Shown: positions 55,399-64,000 of the stretch, in pieces
How the letters are laid out: each line of letters opens with the position of its first letter
Position numbering within the stretch: the stretch's first letter is position 1
Origin: Streptococcus pyogenes
Lineage (GTDB): Bacteria; Bacillota; Bacilli; Lactobacillales; Streptococcaceae
Length of the DNA stretch: 64,000 nucleotides
Direction: 5' to 3'
NCBI RefSeq assembly: GCF_002055535.1
Contig: NZ_LN831034.1
Span: 868,001 to 932,000, forward strand
The notes under the pieces: generated by a model
The model's input: only the letters and a program-made list of their open reading frames with translations
Database searches by the model: none
What the model was told of the DNA's origin: nothing
Program-made: the position numbers and the translations under genes

Positions 55399-56917
55399 TT
55401 TGTTTGTAACTTTCCAAAACCGTTTTAATGAATGGCTGGCGGCTCTGGGGGAACACCTGCAAATTTCCCTTTTATCTCTTATGATCGCCTTGCTAATAGG
55501 TGTGCCTTTAGCAGCCCTTCTCAGTCGCAGCAAACGTTGGTCAGACATTATGTTACAGGTAACAGGTGTTTTTCAAACCATTCCCTCACTGGCTTTGCTT
55601 GGTCTTTTCATCCCTTTAATGGGAATTGGAACGTTGCCTGCAGTGACAGCTTTAGTTATCTATGCGATTTTTCCGATTTTACAAAACACCATCACAGGAT
55701 TAAATGGTATTGACCCAAGTCTCGTGGAAGCAGGAATAGCTTTTGGGATGACCAAATGGGAGCGATTGAAAACATTTGAGATTCCAATTGCCATGCCTGT
55801 TATTATGTCAGGTGTGCGGACGTCAGCAGTCATGATTATCGGCACAGCTACTTTAGCTTCCTTGATAGGAGCCGGTGGACTTGGCTCTTTCATCTTATTA
55901 GGGATTGATCGTAATAATGCTAACCTGATTCTGATAGGGGCTATTTCTTCAGCTCTGCTAGCTATTATTTTCAATAGTTTGTTACAGTACCTTGAGAAAG
56001 CTTCCTTGCGACGGATTATGATTAGTTTTGGAATTACCTTACTTGCACTGCTAGCATCGTATACTCCTATGGCGCTTAGTCAGTTTTCAAAAGGAAAAGA
56101 TACAGTGGTTATTGCCGGTAAATTGGGAGCAGAGCCCGATATTCTGATTAATCTCTATAAGGAATTAATTGAAGACCAATCAGATATAAGTGTTGAGTTG
56201 AAATCTAATTTTGGGAAAACTAGCTTCTTATATGAAGCCCTTAAATCTGGAGATATTGATATGTATCCTGAATTTACAGGAACCATAACATCAAGTCTTT
56301 TACGCGACAAACCACCTTTGTCTAATGACCCTAAGCAGGTCTATGAGGATGCTAAAAAAGGCATTGCTAAGCAAGATAAACTGACCCTTCTCAAGCCATT
56401 TGCTTACCAAAATACGTATGCTGTTGCTATGCCAGAAAAATTGGCTAAGGAATATCAGATTGAAACCATTTCTGATTTAAAAGCGCATGCTGATACTTTA
56501 AAGGCCGGTTTTACTTTGGAATTTAAGGACAGAGCAGATGGCTATAAGGGAATGCAATCTCAATATGGATTACAGCTATCTGTGGCGACGATGGAGCCAG
56601 CTCTTCGTTATCAAGCAATTCAATCAGGAGATATCCAAGTAACAGATGCTTACTCTACGGATGCTGAAATTACGAAATACCATTTGAAAGTTTTAAAGGA
56701 TGATAAACAGTTGTTTCCACCTTATCAGGGAGCTCCTTTGATGAAAACTTCCTTATTAACAAAACATCCAGAATTAAAAGGCATTCTTAATCAATTAGCG
56801 GGAAAAATTACTGAAAAAGAGATGCAGGACATGAACTACGAGGTATCTGTTAAAGGAGCAGATGCTAATAAGGTCGCTCGAGATTATCTGTTGAAAACAG
56901 GCTTAATCCAGAAATAA
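55391..56917 (+). CDS. egtUBC: ABC transporter permease fused to substrate-binding domain, EgtUBC/OpuABC type
   Basis: The 508-residue fusion has an N-terminal permease domain with about five to six helices (residues 20-210; EAA loop [27 protein letters not shown]). A linking helix precedes an extracellular type II binding domain (about 235-508, from [14 protein letters not shown], with [19 protein letters not shown] and [20 protein letters not shown]). Such fusion presents the binding domain at the pore. Substrate is most likely ergothioneine by similarity to pneumococcal EgtU; a betaine or choline role is the alternative. ATG 55391 is well placed after GGAGGTGA. Confidence 0.85.
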   Translation: MPSLFVTFQNRFNEWLAALGEHLQISLLSLMIALLIGVPLAALLSRSKRWSDIMLQVTGVFQTIPSLALLGLFIPLMGIGTLPAVTALVIYAIFPILQNTITGLNGIDPSLVEAGIAFGMTKWERLKTFEIPIAMPVIMSGVRTSAVMIIGTATLASLIGAGGLGSFILLGIDRNNANLILIGAISSALLAIIFNSLLQYLEKASLRRIMISFGITLLALLASYTPMALSQFSKGKDTVVIAGKLGAEPDILINLYKELIEDQSDISVELKSNFGKTSFLYEALKSGDIDMYPEFTGTITSSLLRDKPPLSNDPKQVYEDAKKGIAKQDKLTLLKPFAYQNTYAVAMPEKLAKEYQIETISDLKAHADTLKAGFTLEFKDRADGYKGMQSQYGLQLSVATMEPALRYQAIQSGDIQVTDAYSTDAEITKYHLKVLKDDKQLFPPYQGAPLMKTSLLTKHPELKGILNQLAGKITEKEMQDMNYEVSVKGADANKVARDYLLKTGLIQK

Positions 56918-56920
56918 ACA

Positions 56921-56951
56921 GAAATGTTGGTCCGTAGGACTGGCATTTTTT
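56921..56951 (+). terminator. Terminator after the EgtU/Opu operon
   Basis: AAATG..GTCC (56922-56933) pairs with GGAC..CATTT (with G-U pairs between), followed by T residues. Confidence 0.75.
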
Positions 56952-57025
56952 CGTCTCTTAAGTTCAAGAAGTAACAATTCATAAACACAAAAACCGAACT
57001 TTAAAATTAAAAATAGCATATAAAT

Positions 57026-57054
57026 TTGACAAAACATAAACAAATAAGTAATCT
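57026..57054 (+). promoter_or_regulatory. guaC promoter
   Basis: TTGACA (57026-57031) is followed after 17 bp by TAATCT (57049-57054). The leader to ATG 57195 is about 135 nt and holds a hairpin CCTCT/AGAGG near 57088-57104. Confidence 0.6.
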
Positions 57055-57194
57055 ATAAAATGAAAGGTAAGTTTTTACCTAAAGATACCTCTAATCATCA
57101 GAGGTCATAGGAAGATTATTTTGTATAGAGGACTTAGAGAAGAAGGTGAGAACTAACTTGTTTTTCTTAATCTATGTTAAAAGAGGAGAAACTT

Positions 57195-58178
57195 ATGTTT
57201 AATGACATCCCTGTATTTGATTATGAAGATATTCAACTGATTCCTAACAAGTGCATTATTACTAGTCGTTCACAAGCAGATACAAGTGTGACACTCGGAA
57301 AATACCAGTTCAAGCTACCAGTTATCCCAGCAAATATGCAAACCATTATTGATGAAACAATTGCTGAGCAGTTGGCAAAAGAGGGTTATTTTTATATTAT
57401 GCATCGTTTTGATGAAGATAGCCGCAAACCTTTTATCAAACGCATGCATGAACAAGGCTTGATTGCATCAATCTCTGTTGGGGTTAAAGCTTGTGAATAT
57501 GAATTTGTGACCTCTTTGAAAGAGGATGCTCCTGAGTTTATCACCATTGATATTGCTCATGGTCATGCTAACAGTGTTATTGATATGATTAAGCATATCA
57601 AGACTGAATTACCAGAAACATTTGTCATTGCTGGAAATGTTGGTACGCCAGAAGCTGTACGAGAACTCGAAAATGCAGGTGCTGATGCTACTAAAGTAGG
57701 CATCGGTCCAGGCAAAGTATGTATCACTAAAGTTAAAACCGGTTTCGGTACAGGTGGTTGGCAGCTAGCAGCACTGCGCTGGTGCGCAAAGGCAGCTCGT
57801 AAACCTATCATTGCTGATGGTGGGATTCGCACACATGGTGATATTGCTAAATCCATCCGCTTTGGAGCTAGTATGGTCATGATTGGATCGCTTTTTGCAG
57901 GACATTTTGAAAGTCCTGGAAAAACGGTAGAAGTGGATGGTGAAACGTTTAAAGAATATTATGGCTCGGCGTCAGAATATCAAAAAGGCGAGCATAAAAA
58001 TGTAGAAGGCAAAAAAATCTTATTGCCTACAAAAGGTCACTTATCAGATACCCTGACCGAAATGCAACAGGATTTGCAATCGTCCATTTCTTACGCGGGT
58101 GGTAAAGATTTAGACAGTTTGCGTCATGTTGATTATGTTATCGTCAAAAATTCTATTTGGAATGGTGATTCCATTTAA
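57195..58178 (+). CDS. guaC: GMP reductase
   Basis: The 327-residue TIM-barrel enzyme is of the GuaC2 type, without CBS domains. The catalytic Cys lies in [11 protein letters not shown] (about residue 174). [11 protein letters not shown] and [14 protein letters not shown] bind the nucleotide, and [14 protein letters not shown] is the flap. It reduces GMP to IMP with NADPH, balancing purine pools. ATG 57195 has GAGGAG upstream. An earlier ATG at 57174 lacks a site. Confidence 0.96.
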   Translation: MFNDIPVFDYEDIQLIPNKCIITSRSQADTSVTLGKYQFKLPVIPANMQTIIDETIAEQLAKEGYFYIMHRFDEDSRKPFIKRMHEQGLIASISVGVKACEYEFVTSLKEDAPEFITIDIAHGHANSVIDMIKHIKTELPETFVIAGNVGTPEAVRELENAGADATKVGIGPGKVCITKVKTGFGTGGWQLAALRWCAKAARKPIIADGGIRTHGDIAKSIRFGASMVMIGSLFAGHFESPGKTVEVDGETFKEYYGSASEYQKGEHKNVEGKKILLPTKGHLSDTLTEMQQDLQSSISYAGGKDLDSLRHVDYVIVKNSIWNGDSI

Positions 58179-58317
58179 ATGATATGGAGTTAGCTAGGAC
58201 CAGTAAAGAATTTTTTAGCTTAATGCTGGAGATGCTTTTATCATATCTCTGTAGGTATTGAAAAAAATAAGAAACATGGTAAAATAGTAAATTATTATAA
58301 TGAATTCAATAATGACA

Positions 58318-58382
58318 TACTTATTTATGCTGTGAATTGGCGCAGCGTCTCTACAAGACACCTTAATGTCTAACAATAAGTA
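58318..58382 (+). ncRNA. Purine (guanine/xanthine) riboswitch aptamer
   Basis: P1 is an 8-bp helix between 58318-58325 and 58375-58382. P2 is GCTGTG/CGCAGC. The core has TCTCTAC (the J2/3 strand, as in TTTCTAC). P3 AGAC/GTCT encloses the loop CACCTTAATG, and the J3/1 strand contains the C expected at the specificity position (AACAATA). This is the G-box class found before xpt-pbuX in many Firmicutes. Guanine, hypoxanthine or xanthine should lower expression. Confidence 0.88.
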
Positions 58383-58412
58383 AGCTTTTAGGCTTGCTTG
58401 GTTTTTAACCTT

Positions 58413-58459
58413 GCAAAGTGAGAAACTCTTATAGTTTCTGGCTTTGCGGCAGGCTTTTT
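58413..58459 (+). terminator. Expression-platform terminator of the purine riboswitch
   Basis: GCAAAG..AGAAACT (58413-58427) pairs with AGTTTCT..CTTTGC (58433-58447), followed after seven bases by five T residues. It lies 24 bp before xpt. Confidence 0.75.
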
Positions 58460-58482
58460 CTATTTGAATCAAAAGGAGATTT

Positions 58483-59064
58483 ATGCAGTTACTTGAAGAA
58501 CGCATCTTAACAGATGGCAATATTCTAGGAGAGAATATTCTAAAGGTAGATAATTTTTTAACTCATCAAGTTGATTACCGGTTGATGAAAGCAATTGGTA
58601 AAGTGTTTGCTCAAAAATATGCTGAGGCTGGCATTACAAAAGTGGTTACAATCGAAGCTTCAGGTATTGCACCAGCCGTATACGCTGCAGAAGCAATGGA
58701 TGTTCCTATGATTTTTGCGAAAAAACATAAAAACATTACCATGACAGAAGGCATTTTGACAGCAGAAGTTTATTCTTTCACTAAACAAGTGACGAGCACG
58801 GTGTCTATCGCTGGTAAATTCCTATCTAAAGAAGACAAGGTTTTGATTATTGATGACTTTTTAGCTAATGGTCAGGCAGCCAAAGGCTTGATTGAGATTA
58901 TTGGTCAAGCAGGGGCACAAGTCGTCGGCGTTGGTATTGTGATTGAGAAATCTTTCCAAGATGGTCGTCGATTGATTGAAGATATGGGCATTGAAGTGAC
59001 CTCATTAGCCCGTATTAAAAACTTTGAAAATGGTAATCTAAACTTCTTGGAGGCTGACGCATAA
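58483..59064 (+). CDS. xpt: Xanthine phosphoribosyltransferase
   Basis: The 193-residue enzyme is of the usual length. The PRPP-binding motif is [14 protein letters not shown] (about residues 124-137) and the base-recognition region is near [13 protein letters not shown]. It converts xanthine plus PRPP to XMP in purine salvage. It follows a purine riboswitch and shares one base with the pbuX start, so salvage enzyme and permease are coexpressed. Confidence 0.96.
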
Positions 59065-60347
59065 TGACACATTCAACAAAGCAGGAACATTCTCACTCGC
59101 AATCAGCTGTCCTTGGCTTACAGCATGTGCTTTCGATGTATGCCGGATCTATTTTAGTACCAATTATGATCGCAGGTGCTTTAGGTTATTCCGCTAGAGA
59201 GTTGACCTACCTGATTTCGACAGATATTTTCATGTGTGGTGTGGCTACTTTCTTACAGTTAAAGTTAACCAAGCATACGGGAGTGGGATTACCAGTTGTT
59301 TTAGGATGTGCTTTTCAATCAGTGGCACCTCTATCCATTATTGGAGCGCAACAAGGTTCAGGTGCCATGTTTGGAGCCCTCATTGCGTCAGGAATTTATG
59401 TCATTTTAGTGGCAGGTATTTTTTCTAAGATTGCTCGTTTCTTCCCACCAATTGTTACAGGATCGGTCATTACCGTTATTGGCTTAAGTCTCGTAGGTGT
59501 TGCTATGGGGAATATGGGAGATAACGTCAAAGAGCCTACGGCACAAAGCATGATGTTATCATTGTTGACGATTGTCATTATTCTTTTAGTCCAAAAATTT
59601 ACCAAAGGTTTTGTGAAATCCATTTCCATTTTGATTGGGCTTGTAGCGGGAACTTTGGTTTCAGCTATGATGGGATTAGTAGATACAACTCCTGTTGTAG
59701 AGGCTTCTTGGATTCATGTGCCAACCCCATTTTATTTTGGCATGCCAACTTTTGAAATCACTTCTATTGTGATGATGTGTATCATCGCAACGGTTTCTAT
59801 GGTTGAATCAACAGGTGTCTACTTAGCGCTTTCAGATTTGACTAATGATCAATTAGATGAAAAACGTTTGCGCAATGGTTATCGCTCAGAAGGGATCGCA
59901 GTCTTTCTCGGTGGGTTATTTAACACCTTCCCTTACACTGGTTTTTCTCAAAACGTTGGACTTGTCCAAATCTCAGGTATTAAAACCCGTCGTCCGATTT
60001 ACTACGCAGCAGGTATCCTTGTGGTCATTGGCCTACTCCCTAAATTTGGAGCAATGGCACAAATGATTCCAAGCCCAGTTCTTGGTGGAGCCATGCTTGT
60101 TCTCTTTGGTATGGTTGCTCTTCAAGGAATGCAAATGCTTAATCGTGTTGATTTCCAAAAGAACGAGTATAATTTTATTATTGCTGCCGTTTCCATCTCA
60201 GCAGGTTTAGGCTTTAATGGCACTAATCTTTTTGCCAGCTTACCAGAGACAGCTCAAATGTTCTTAACGAATGGTATTGTGATTGCCACTTTGACATCTG
60301 TTGTCTTAAATTTAGTTTTAAATGGCAAAGACAAACAAGATGAATAA
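59064..60347 (+). CDS. pbuX: Xanthine permease (NCS2 family)
   Basis: The 427-residue membrane protein has about 12-14 helices and NCS2 motifs: GLQHVLSMYAGSI near the N-terminus, the QSVAPLSIIG segment, and GLFNTFPYTGFSQNVGLVQ (split motif around residues 287-305). It imports xanthine (or uric acid/hypoxanthine) with protons. The ATG overlaps the xpt stop by one base, and a terminator follows at once. Confidence 0.94.
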   Translation: MTHSTKQEHSHSQSAVLGLQHVLSMYAGSILVPIMIAGALGYSARELTYLISTDIFMCGVATFLQLKLTKHTGVGLPVVLGCAFQSVAPLSIIGAQQGSGAMFGALIASGIYVILVAGIFSKIARFFPPIVTGSVITVIGLSLVGVAMGNMGDNVKEPTAQSMMLSLLTIVIILLVQKFTKGFVKSISILIGLVAGTLVSAMMGLVDTTPVVEASWIHVPTPFYFGMPTFEITSIVMMCIIATVSMVESTGVYLALSDLTNDQLDEKRLRNGYRSEGIAVFLGGLFNTFPYTGFSQNVGLVQISGIKTRRPIYYAAGILVVIGLLPKFGAMAQMIPSPVLGGAMLVLFGMVALQGMQMLNRVDFQKNEYNFIIAAVSISAGLGFNGTNLFASLPETAQMFLTNGIVIATLTSVVLNLVLNGKDKQDE

Positions 60348-60349
60348 TT

Positions 60350-60376
60350 AAAAAACGGCTAATTGAGCCGTTTTTT
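60350..60376 (+). terminator. Terminator after pbuX
   Basis: AAAAAACGGCT (60350-60360) pairs with AGCCGTTTTTT (60366-60376) around AATTG. Confidence 0.92.
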
Positions 60377-60410
60377 CTGTGATCAGTTTTGAGCAAACCG
60401 TTAACCCCTT

Positions 60411-61349
60411 TTAATGATAGTATGGTTGAAAATAGTGTCTCAAACCATTTGACATAAGGACATGGTGCTTTCTTGTTACTAGAAGACCTTCAATATTATC
60501 AAAGGTATTTAAAAGTGTGATAATCATTGAGCTATCAAGACCAAATAAACGGGTAGTCCATATGTCACAATAAAAAGAAGAAGGAGCCATGATCGTTAAG
60601 CTAAGCATATCTGTTTCTATAGGGTAGCCTGTCTGACGATCTAAGATATGATGATACTGTTTCCCTTTGGATGTAAACTGCCTTTCATAAATTCCAGAAG
60701 TCACAACAGAGTGATTGTTAACCTTGATGACACCAAGATGTTGCCCACGTTTAGCATCTGGTTTTTGAATGCCAATTCGAAAAGTCTTGTCAGGGCTTTT
60801 CGGATTAGGTCCATGAACGCGTACATTTCCACCTAAATTAATAAGGGCAGAGTCAATACCATCTTCAATCAGGTAGGCCATAATCTTATCAGTAATATAA
60901 CCTTTTGCTAAGGCTCCTAAGTCTAAAGCCATTCCTACTTGTTGTAAAAAGACAGTCTGTTTTTTGTCATCTATAAGAACCTGTCTAGGATCTGTTAGAG
61001 CTAACTGTTGTGAGATAAGGTTATGACTAGGCACTCTAGCATCTTCAAATCCAATTCGCCAGGCTTGAACAAGTGGCCCAATGGCGATATTAAGATTACT
61101 TGGTGTTGACAAGCTATGAGCTTTACCAATTTGGATTAGGTTAAATAAATCAGAGTGAACGCTGACGGGTTTAACACCAGCCGCCTGATTAATAGCCATC
61201 AATTCAGAGTTTGAATCATTAGCTGAAAAACGATTTTTGTAAGTATATAATAAGTCAATGACTCTACTTAGTTGTTGGCAAGCTTTGTCAGATTCGATCT
61301 GAATATCAATAACTGTTCCCATTAGCTTTAATTGTTGCGTAACAAACAT
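60411..61349 (-). CDS. apbE: ApbE-family FAD:protein FMN transferase
   Basis: The 312-residue protein has the ApbE pattern: MGTVIDIQI near the N-terminus, ALDLGALAKGYITDK (about 136-150, FAD binding), SALINLGGNVRVHG, and SVVTSGIYERQF plus HHILDRQTGYP. It transfers FMN from FAD to a threonine of partner proteins. No signal peptide or lipobox is visible, unlike secreted ApbE proteins, so it may work in the cytoplasm. Its target is not in the window. Confidence 0.9.
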   Translation of the reverse strand: MFVTQQLKLMGTVIDIQIESDKACQQLSRVIDLLYTYKNRFSANDSNSELMAINQAAGVKPVSVHSDLFNLIQIGKAHSLSTPSNLNIAIGPLVQAWRIGFEDARVPSHNLISQQLALTDPRQVLIDDKKQTVFLQQVGMALDLGALAKGYITDKIMAYLIEDGIDSALINLGGNVRVHGPNPKSPDKTFRIGIQKPDAKRGQHLGVIKVNNHSVVTSGIYERQFTSKGKQYHHILDRQTGYPIETDMLSLTIMAPSSFYCDIWTTRLFGLDSSMIITLLNTFDNIEGLLVTRKHHVLMSNGLRHYFQPYYH

Positions 61350-61374
61350 AATTAGTCCTCTTTTTAGCAGAATA

Positions 61375-61394
61375 CCCCCACTAAGGAGTGGGGG
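61375..61394. other. GC-rich hairpin between the tautomerase and apbE genes
   Basis: CCCCCACT (61375-61382) pairs perfectly with AGTGGGGG (61387-61394). It lacks a clear T-run on either strand, so it is a stable intercistronic stem rather than a sure terminator. Confidence 0.6.
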
Positions 61395-61401
61395 AAGGTC
61401 A

Positions 61402-61587
61402 TTATGATTTTTGTTTCATTTCACCTTGAGGATAGTAAGTTCCTTCAGGCATATCGTTGATAAAAACATGGATATTTTCTTTAGGTGCTTTTGCAATGCG
61501 TGAGACTACTTCGGTAACCTCGCGAGCTAATTGATTTTTTTGTTCTTGTGAGCGTCCCTCAAACAAGTCAATTGTTACAAATGGCAT
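61402..61587 (-). CDS. 4-oxalocrotonate tautomerase family protein
   Basis: The 61-residue protein starts MPFVTIDLFEGRSQEQK. After Met removal Pro1 is the catalytic base, and the conserved Arg and INDMPEGTYYPQGE segments match 4-oxalocrotonate tautomerases (2-hydroxymuconate tautomerase, DmpI/XylH type). Streptococci lack aromatic degradation, so the real substrate is unknown. It sits upstream of apbE on the minus strand with a 52-bp gap containing the hairpin. Confidence 0.9.
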   Translation of the reverse strand: MPFVTIDLFEGRSQEQKNQLAREVTEVVSRIAKAPKENIHVFINDMPEGTYYPQGEMKQKS

Positions 61588-61724
61588 AATGTTACTCCTT
61601 TATGTTATTGGGCATCATTGTAACATAATGCTGTGAAAAAGTATACACTGTTTTCAATGGCTGGGAAAACTTCAGCCTTTGTGGTAAAATAGGTAGAATA
61701 CTATAGAAAGTAGGATTTTCCGCT

Positions 61725-62294
61725 TTGGCTCAACTCTATTATAAATATGGGACAATGAATTCTGGTAAAACCATTGAAATTTTAAAAGTTGCTCATAACT
61801 ATGAAGAACAAGGCAAACCTGTTGTCATTATGACAAGTGCTCTTGATACACGTGATGGTTTTGGCATCGTCTCAAGCCGTATTGGTATGCGACGAGAAGC
61901 TATCCCCATTTCAAATGACATGGATATTTTCACATTTATTGCCCAATTGGAGGAAAAACCTTATTGTGTCCTGATTGACGAAAGCCAATTTTTAAGCAAG
62001 CAAAATGTTTATGATTTGGCGCGTGTGGTGGATGAGCTAAATGTTCCTGTCATGGCTTTTGGTTTGAAAAATGATTTCCAAAACAATCTTTTTGAAGGTT
62101 CAAAACATTTGCTATTATTGGCCGATAAGATTGATGAAATCAAAACAATTTGCCAATACTGTAGTAAGAAAGCAACCATGGTTTTAAGGACAGAAAACGG
62201 AAAACCTGTCTATGAAGGTGATCAGATACAAATTGGTGGTAATGAAACATATATCCCAGTTTGTCGAAAACATTATTTTAATCCAGATATTTAA
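61725..62294 (+). CDS. tdk: Thymidine kinase
   Basis: The 189-residue type II kinase has the P-loop GTMNSGKT (residues 9-16) and Walker [10 protein letters not shown], with Glu as the catalytic base. The lasso region is [14 protein letters not shown]. The zinc ligands are CQYC and two further residues, one Cys near the C-terminus. It phosphorylates thymidine for salvage. The start is TTG at 61725, with AAAGTAGGA upstream; the protein length and N-terminus (MAQLYYKYG) match other streptococci only with this start. prfA follows after 34 bp. Confidence 0.94.
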   Translation: MAQLYYKYGTMNSGKTIEILKVAHNYEEQGKPVVIMTSALDTRDGFGIVSSRIGMRREAIPISNDMDIFTFIAQLEEKPYCVLIDESQFLSKQNVYDLARVVDELNVPVMAFGLKNDFQNNLFEGSKHLLLLADKIDEIKTICQYCSKKATMVLRTENGKPVYEGDQIQIGGNETYIPVCRKHYFNPDI

Positions 62295-62328
62295 AAGGTA
62301 ATCGGTTTTAAAGGAGATACAAAGAAAA

Positions 62329-63408
62329 ATGAATATTTATGATCAATTGCAGGCAGTTGAAGATCGTTATGAAGAGTTAGGTGAGTTACTTAGTGATCCA
62401 GATGTTGTTTCAGATACAAAGCGATTTATGGAATTATCACGTGAAGAAGCTAATACTCGAGAAACTGTCACAGCTTATAGAGAATATAAGCAAGTCATTC
62501 AAACCATTTCAGATGCTGAAGAAATGATCAAAGATGCCAGTGGTGATCCTGAATTAGAAGAAATGGCTAAAGAAGAACTTAAAGAATCAAAAGCAGCTAA
62601 AGAAGAGTATGAAGAAAAATTAAAAATCCTTCTATTACCTAAAGATCCTAACGATGATAAAAACATTATTTTAGAAATTCGTGGTGCTGCTGGTGGCGAT
62701 GAAGCAGCGCTTTTTGCTGGTGATCTTTTAACAATGTATCAAAAATATGCTGAAACTCAAGGATGGCGTTTTGAAGTTATGGAATCATCCGTTAATGGTG
62801 TTGGTGGTATTAAAGAAGTGGTTGCCATGGTTTCTGGTCAGTCAGTTTATTCTAAGCTTAAATATGAATCAGGAGCTCATCGTGTTCAACGTGTCCCAGT
62901 GACAGAGAGTCAGGGTCGTGTTCATACTTCAACTGCAACTGTTTTGGTAATGCCAGAAGTTGAAGAAGTAGAATACGACATTGATCCTAAAGACCTTCGC
63001 GTCGATATTTACCACGCGTCTGGTGCTGGTGGTCAGAATGTCAATAAAGTTGCTACTGCAGTTCGTATGGTACACATTCCTACAGGAATCAAAGTTGAAA
63101 TGCAAGAAGAGCGTACTCAGCAAAAAAACCGTGATAAAGCGATGAAAATCATTCGTGCTCGTGTTGCTGACCATTTTGCGCAAATTGCTCAAGATGAACA
63201 AGATGCTGAACGTAAATCAACAGTTGGTACTGGTGATCGTTCAGAACGTATTCGTACTTATAATTTCCCGCAAAATCGTGTAACAGATCATCGTATTGGT
63301 TTGACACTTCAAAAATTAGATACTATTTTATCTGGAAAAATGGATGAAGTTATTGATGCACTCGTTATGTATGATCAGACAAAGAAATTAGAATCTCTCA
63401 ATAACTAA
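62329..63408 (+). CDS. prfA: Peptide chain release factor 1
   Basis: The 359-residue factor has the acidic helical domain 1 (residues 1-100), a codon-recognition domain and the GGQ loop [11 protein letters not shown] (about residue 232) that triggers peptide release at UAA and UAG. It is probably cotranscribed with tdk. Its stop shares a base with the prmC start (TAATG); PrmC methylates the GGQ glutamine, so enzyme and substrate are translationally coupled. Confidence 0.97.
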   Translation: MNIYDQLQAVEDRYEELGELLSDPDVVSDTKRFMELSREEANTRETVTAYREYKQVIQTISDAEEMIKDASGDPELEEMAKEELKESKAAKEEYEEKLKILLLPKDPNDDKNIILEIRGAAGGDEAALFAGDLLTMYQKYAETQGWRFEVMESSVNGVGGIKEVVAMVSGQSVYSKLKYESGAHRVQRVPVTESQGRVHTSTATVLVMPEVEEVEYDIDPKDLRVDIYHASGAGGQNVNKVATAVRMVHIPTGIKVEMQEERTQQKNRDKAMKIIRARVADHFAQIAQDEQDAERKSTVGTGDRSERIRTYNFPQNRVTDHRIGLTLQKLDTILSGKMDEVIDALVMYDQTKKLESLNN

Positions 63409-64000
63409 TGAACTATGCTACATTAATCAGAACTTATGAAGATAAACTAGAACAAATAGATGAGGATCGCGAAAATCTCGCCTATGTTTTTAGAGAAATC
63501 AAAGAATGGTCAAGTCTAGATATGTTGATTCACCAAAATCAAGCTGTGACTCCTGAAGATGCTGTTCTTTTGGAACATATTTTCTGTTCTCTAAGTCAGC
63601 ATTTATCTCCTCAATATATTACAGGTAATGCTTATTTTCGTGATTTGAAGCTTGCAGTCGACAAGCGTGTATTAATTCCAAGGCCAGAAACAGAAGAATT
63701 AGTTGACATGATTTTAGCTGAAAATCTTGATGCACCGTTGAATGTTTTAGATATTGGTACAGGTAGTGGAGCGATTGCTATTTCTCTCAAAAAAGAAAGG
63801 CCTAACTGGCAAGTAACGGCATCTGATATTTCTAGAGCTGCTCTTGACTTGGCAAAAGCCAATGCTGATGCTTACCAGCTTGATATAACGTTTATTGAAT
63901 CAGATGTTTTTAGTCTCATTTCAGAAACATTTGATATTATTGTGTCAAATCCTCCCTACATATCCTACGAGGATAAGGAAGAAGTCAGTCTAAATGTTTT
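63408..64000 (+). CDS. prmC: Release factor glutamine methyltransferase (3' end outside window)
   Basis: From ATG 63408 the frame stays open to the window edge (197 codons seen of about 280). The N-terminal helical domain (residues 1-80) and GNAYFRDLKL lead into the methyltransferase domain with DIGTGSGAIAISL (S-adenosylmethionine loop, about residue 109). The catalytic NPPY motif is in VSNPPYISYED (about residue 182). It N5-methylates the GGQ glutamine of release factors 1 and 2. Confidence 0.95.
   Translation, partial: MNYATLIRTYEDKLEQIDEDRENLAYVFREIKEWSSLDMLIHQNQAVTPEDAVLLEHIFCSLSQHLSPQYITGNAYFRDLKLAVDKRVLIPRPETEELVDMILAENLDAPLNVLDIGTGSGAIAISLKKERPNWQVTASDISRAALDLAKANADAYQLDITFIESDVFSLISETFDIIVSNPPYISYEDKEEVSLNV

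Larger units (their letters stand above)
58179..58482 (+). other. guaC-xpt intergenic region
   Basis: The 304-bp gap holds a TATAAT box (58296-58301) for the xpt-pbuX transcript, a purine riboswitch aptamer (58318-58382) and a terminator hairpin (58413-58459). An RBS AAAGGAG lies just before xpt. Confidence 0.8.

Overview
The window is a low-GC Gram-positive chromosome segment that I identify as Streptococcus pyogenes (group A streptococcus). The identification rests on recognised protein sequences and gene order: the streptin lantibiotic genes, the folC-folE-folP-folB-folK operon next to murB-potABCD, the malate cluster maeKR/maePE, a class B acid phosphatase, and rex/prs/relQ/nadK/pta and xpt-pbuX in typical streptococcal arrangements. 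No rRNA, tRNA, CRISPR array or intact insertion sequence was seen.

Layout. 1-8.4 kb: the 3' end of an iron-type solute-binding protein gene, a broken YkgJ-like gene, a sugar acetyltransferase, a HAD phosphatase, gabD under a near-perfect CcpA site, uvrC, a nitroreductase and pepV. 8.4-11.1 kb: mnmE (minus strand) and rplJ-rplL with a consensus promoter and L10 leader. 11.2-21.5 kb: a decayed integrative and conjugative element (ICE) lying directly after rplL. It has repA, DNA methyltransferase and relaxase pseudogenes on the left, an XRE repressor plus DUF3173 and integrase pseudogenes on the right, and the streptin locus between. The streptin two-component system (srtRK), prepeptide (srtA) and immunity transporter (srtFEG) look intact, but the modification and export genes are reduced to one chimeric fragment. 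The strain should therefore not make mature streptin, yet could still sense and resist it.

21.5-32.7 kb: a D-Ala-D-Ala carboxypeptidase, a polysaccharide deacetylase, the folate operon, murB and potABCD polyamine uptake. 32.7-45.6 kb: malate sensing, uptake and decarboxylation (maeR-maeK divergent from maeP-maeE), a zinc alcohol dehydrogenase, acid phosphatase, ClC channel, SGNH hydrolase, AI-2E-family permease, radC, a glutamine amidotransferase and rex. 45.8-53.4 kb: DUF1831-nifS-prs on the minus strand, then a CYTH protein divergent from relQ-nadK-rlu-pta, and an SDR gene frameshifted by a 17-bp tandem duplication. 53.5-64 kb: a PAS protein, a two-gene EgtU/OpuC-type ABC transporter, guaC, a purine riboswitch controlling xpt-pbuX, apbE, a tautomerase, tdk and prfA-prmC (prmC runs off the window).

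Metabolically the window joins folate synthesis, polyamine and malate uptake, purine salvage, redox control (Rex) and alarmone synthesis. The accessory biology is concentrated in the 10-kb element after rplL.
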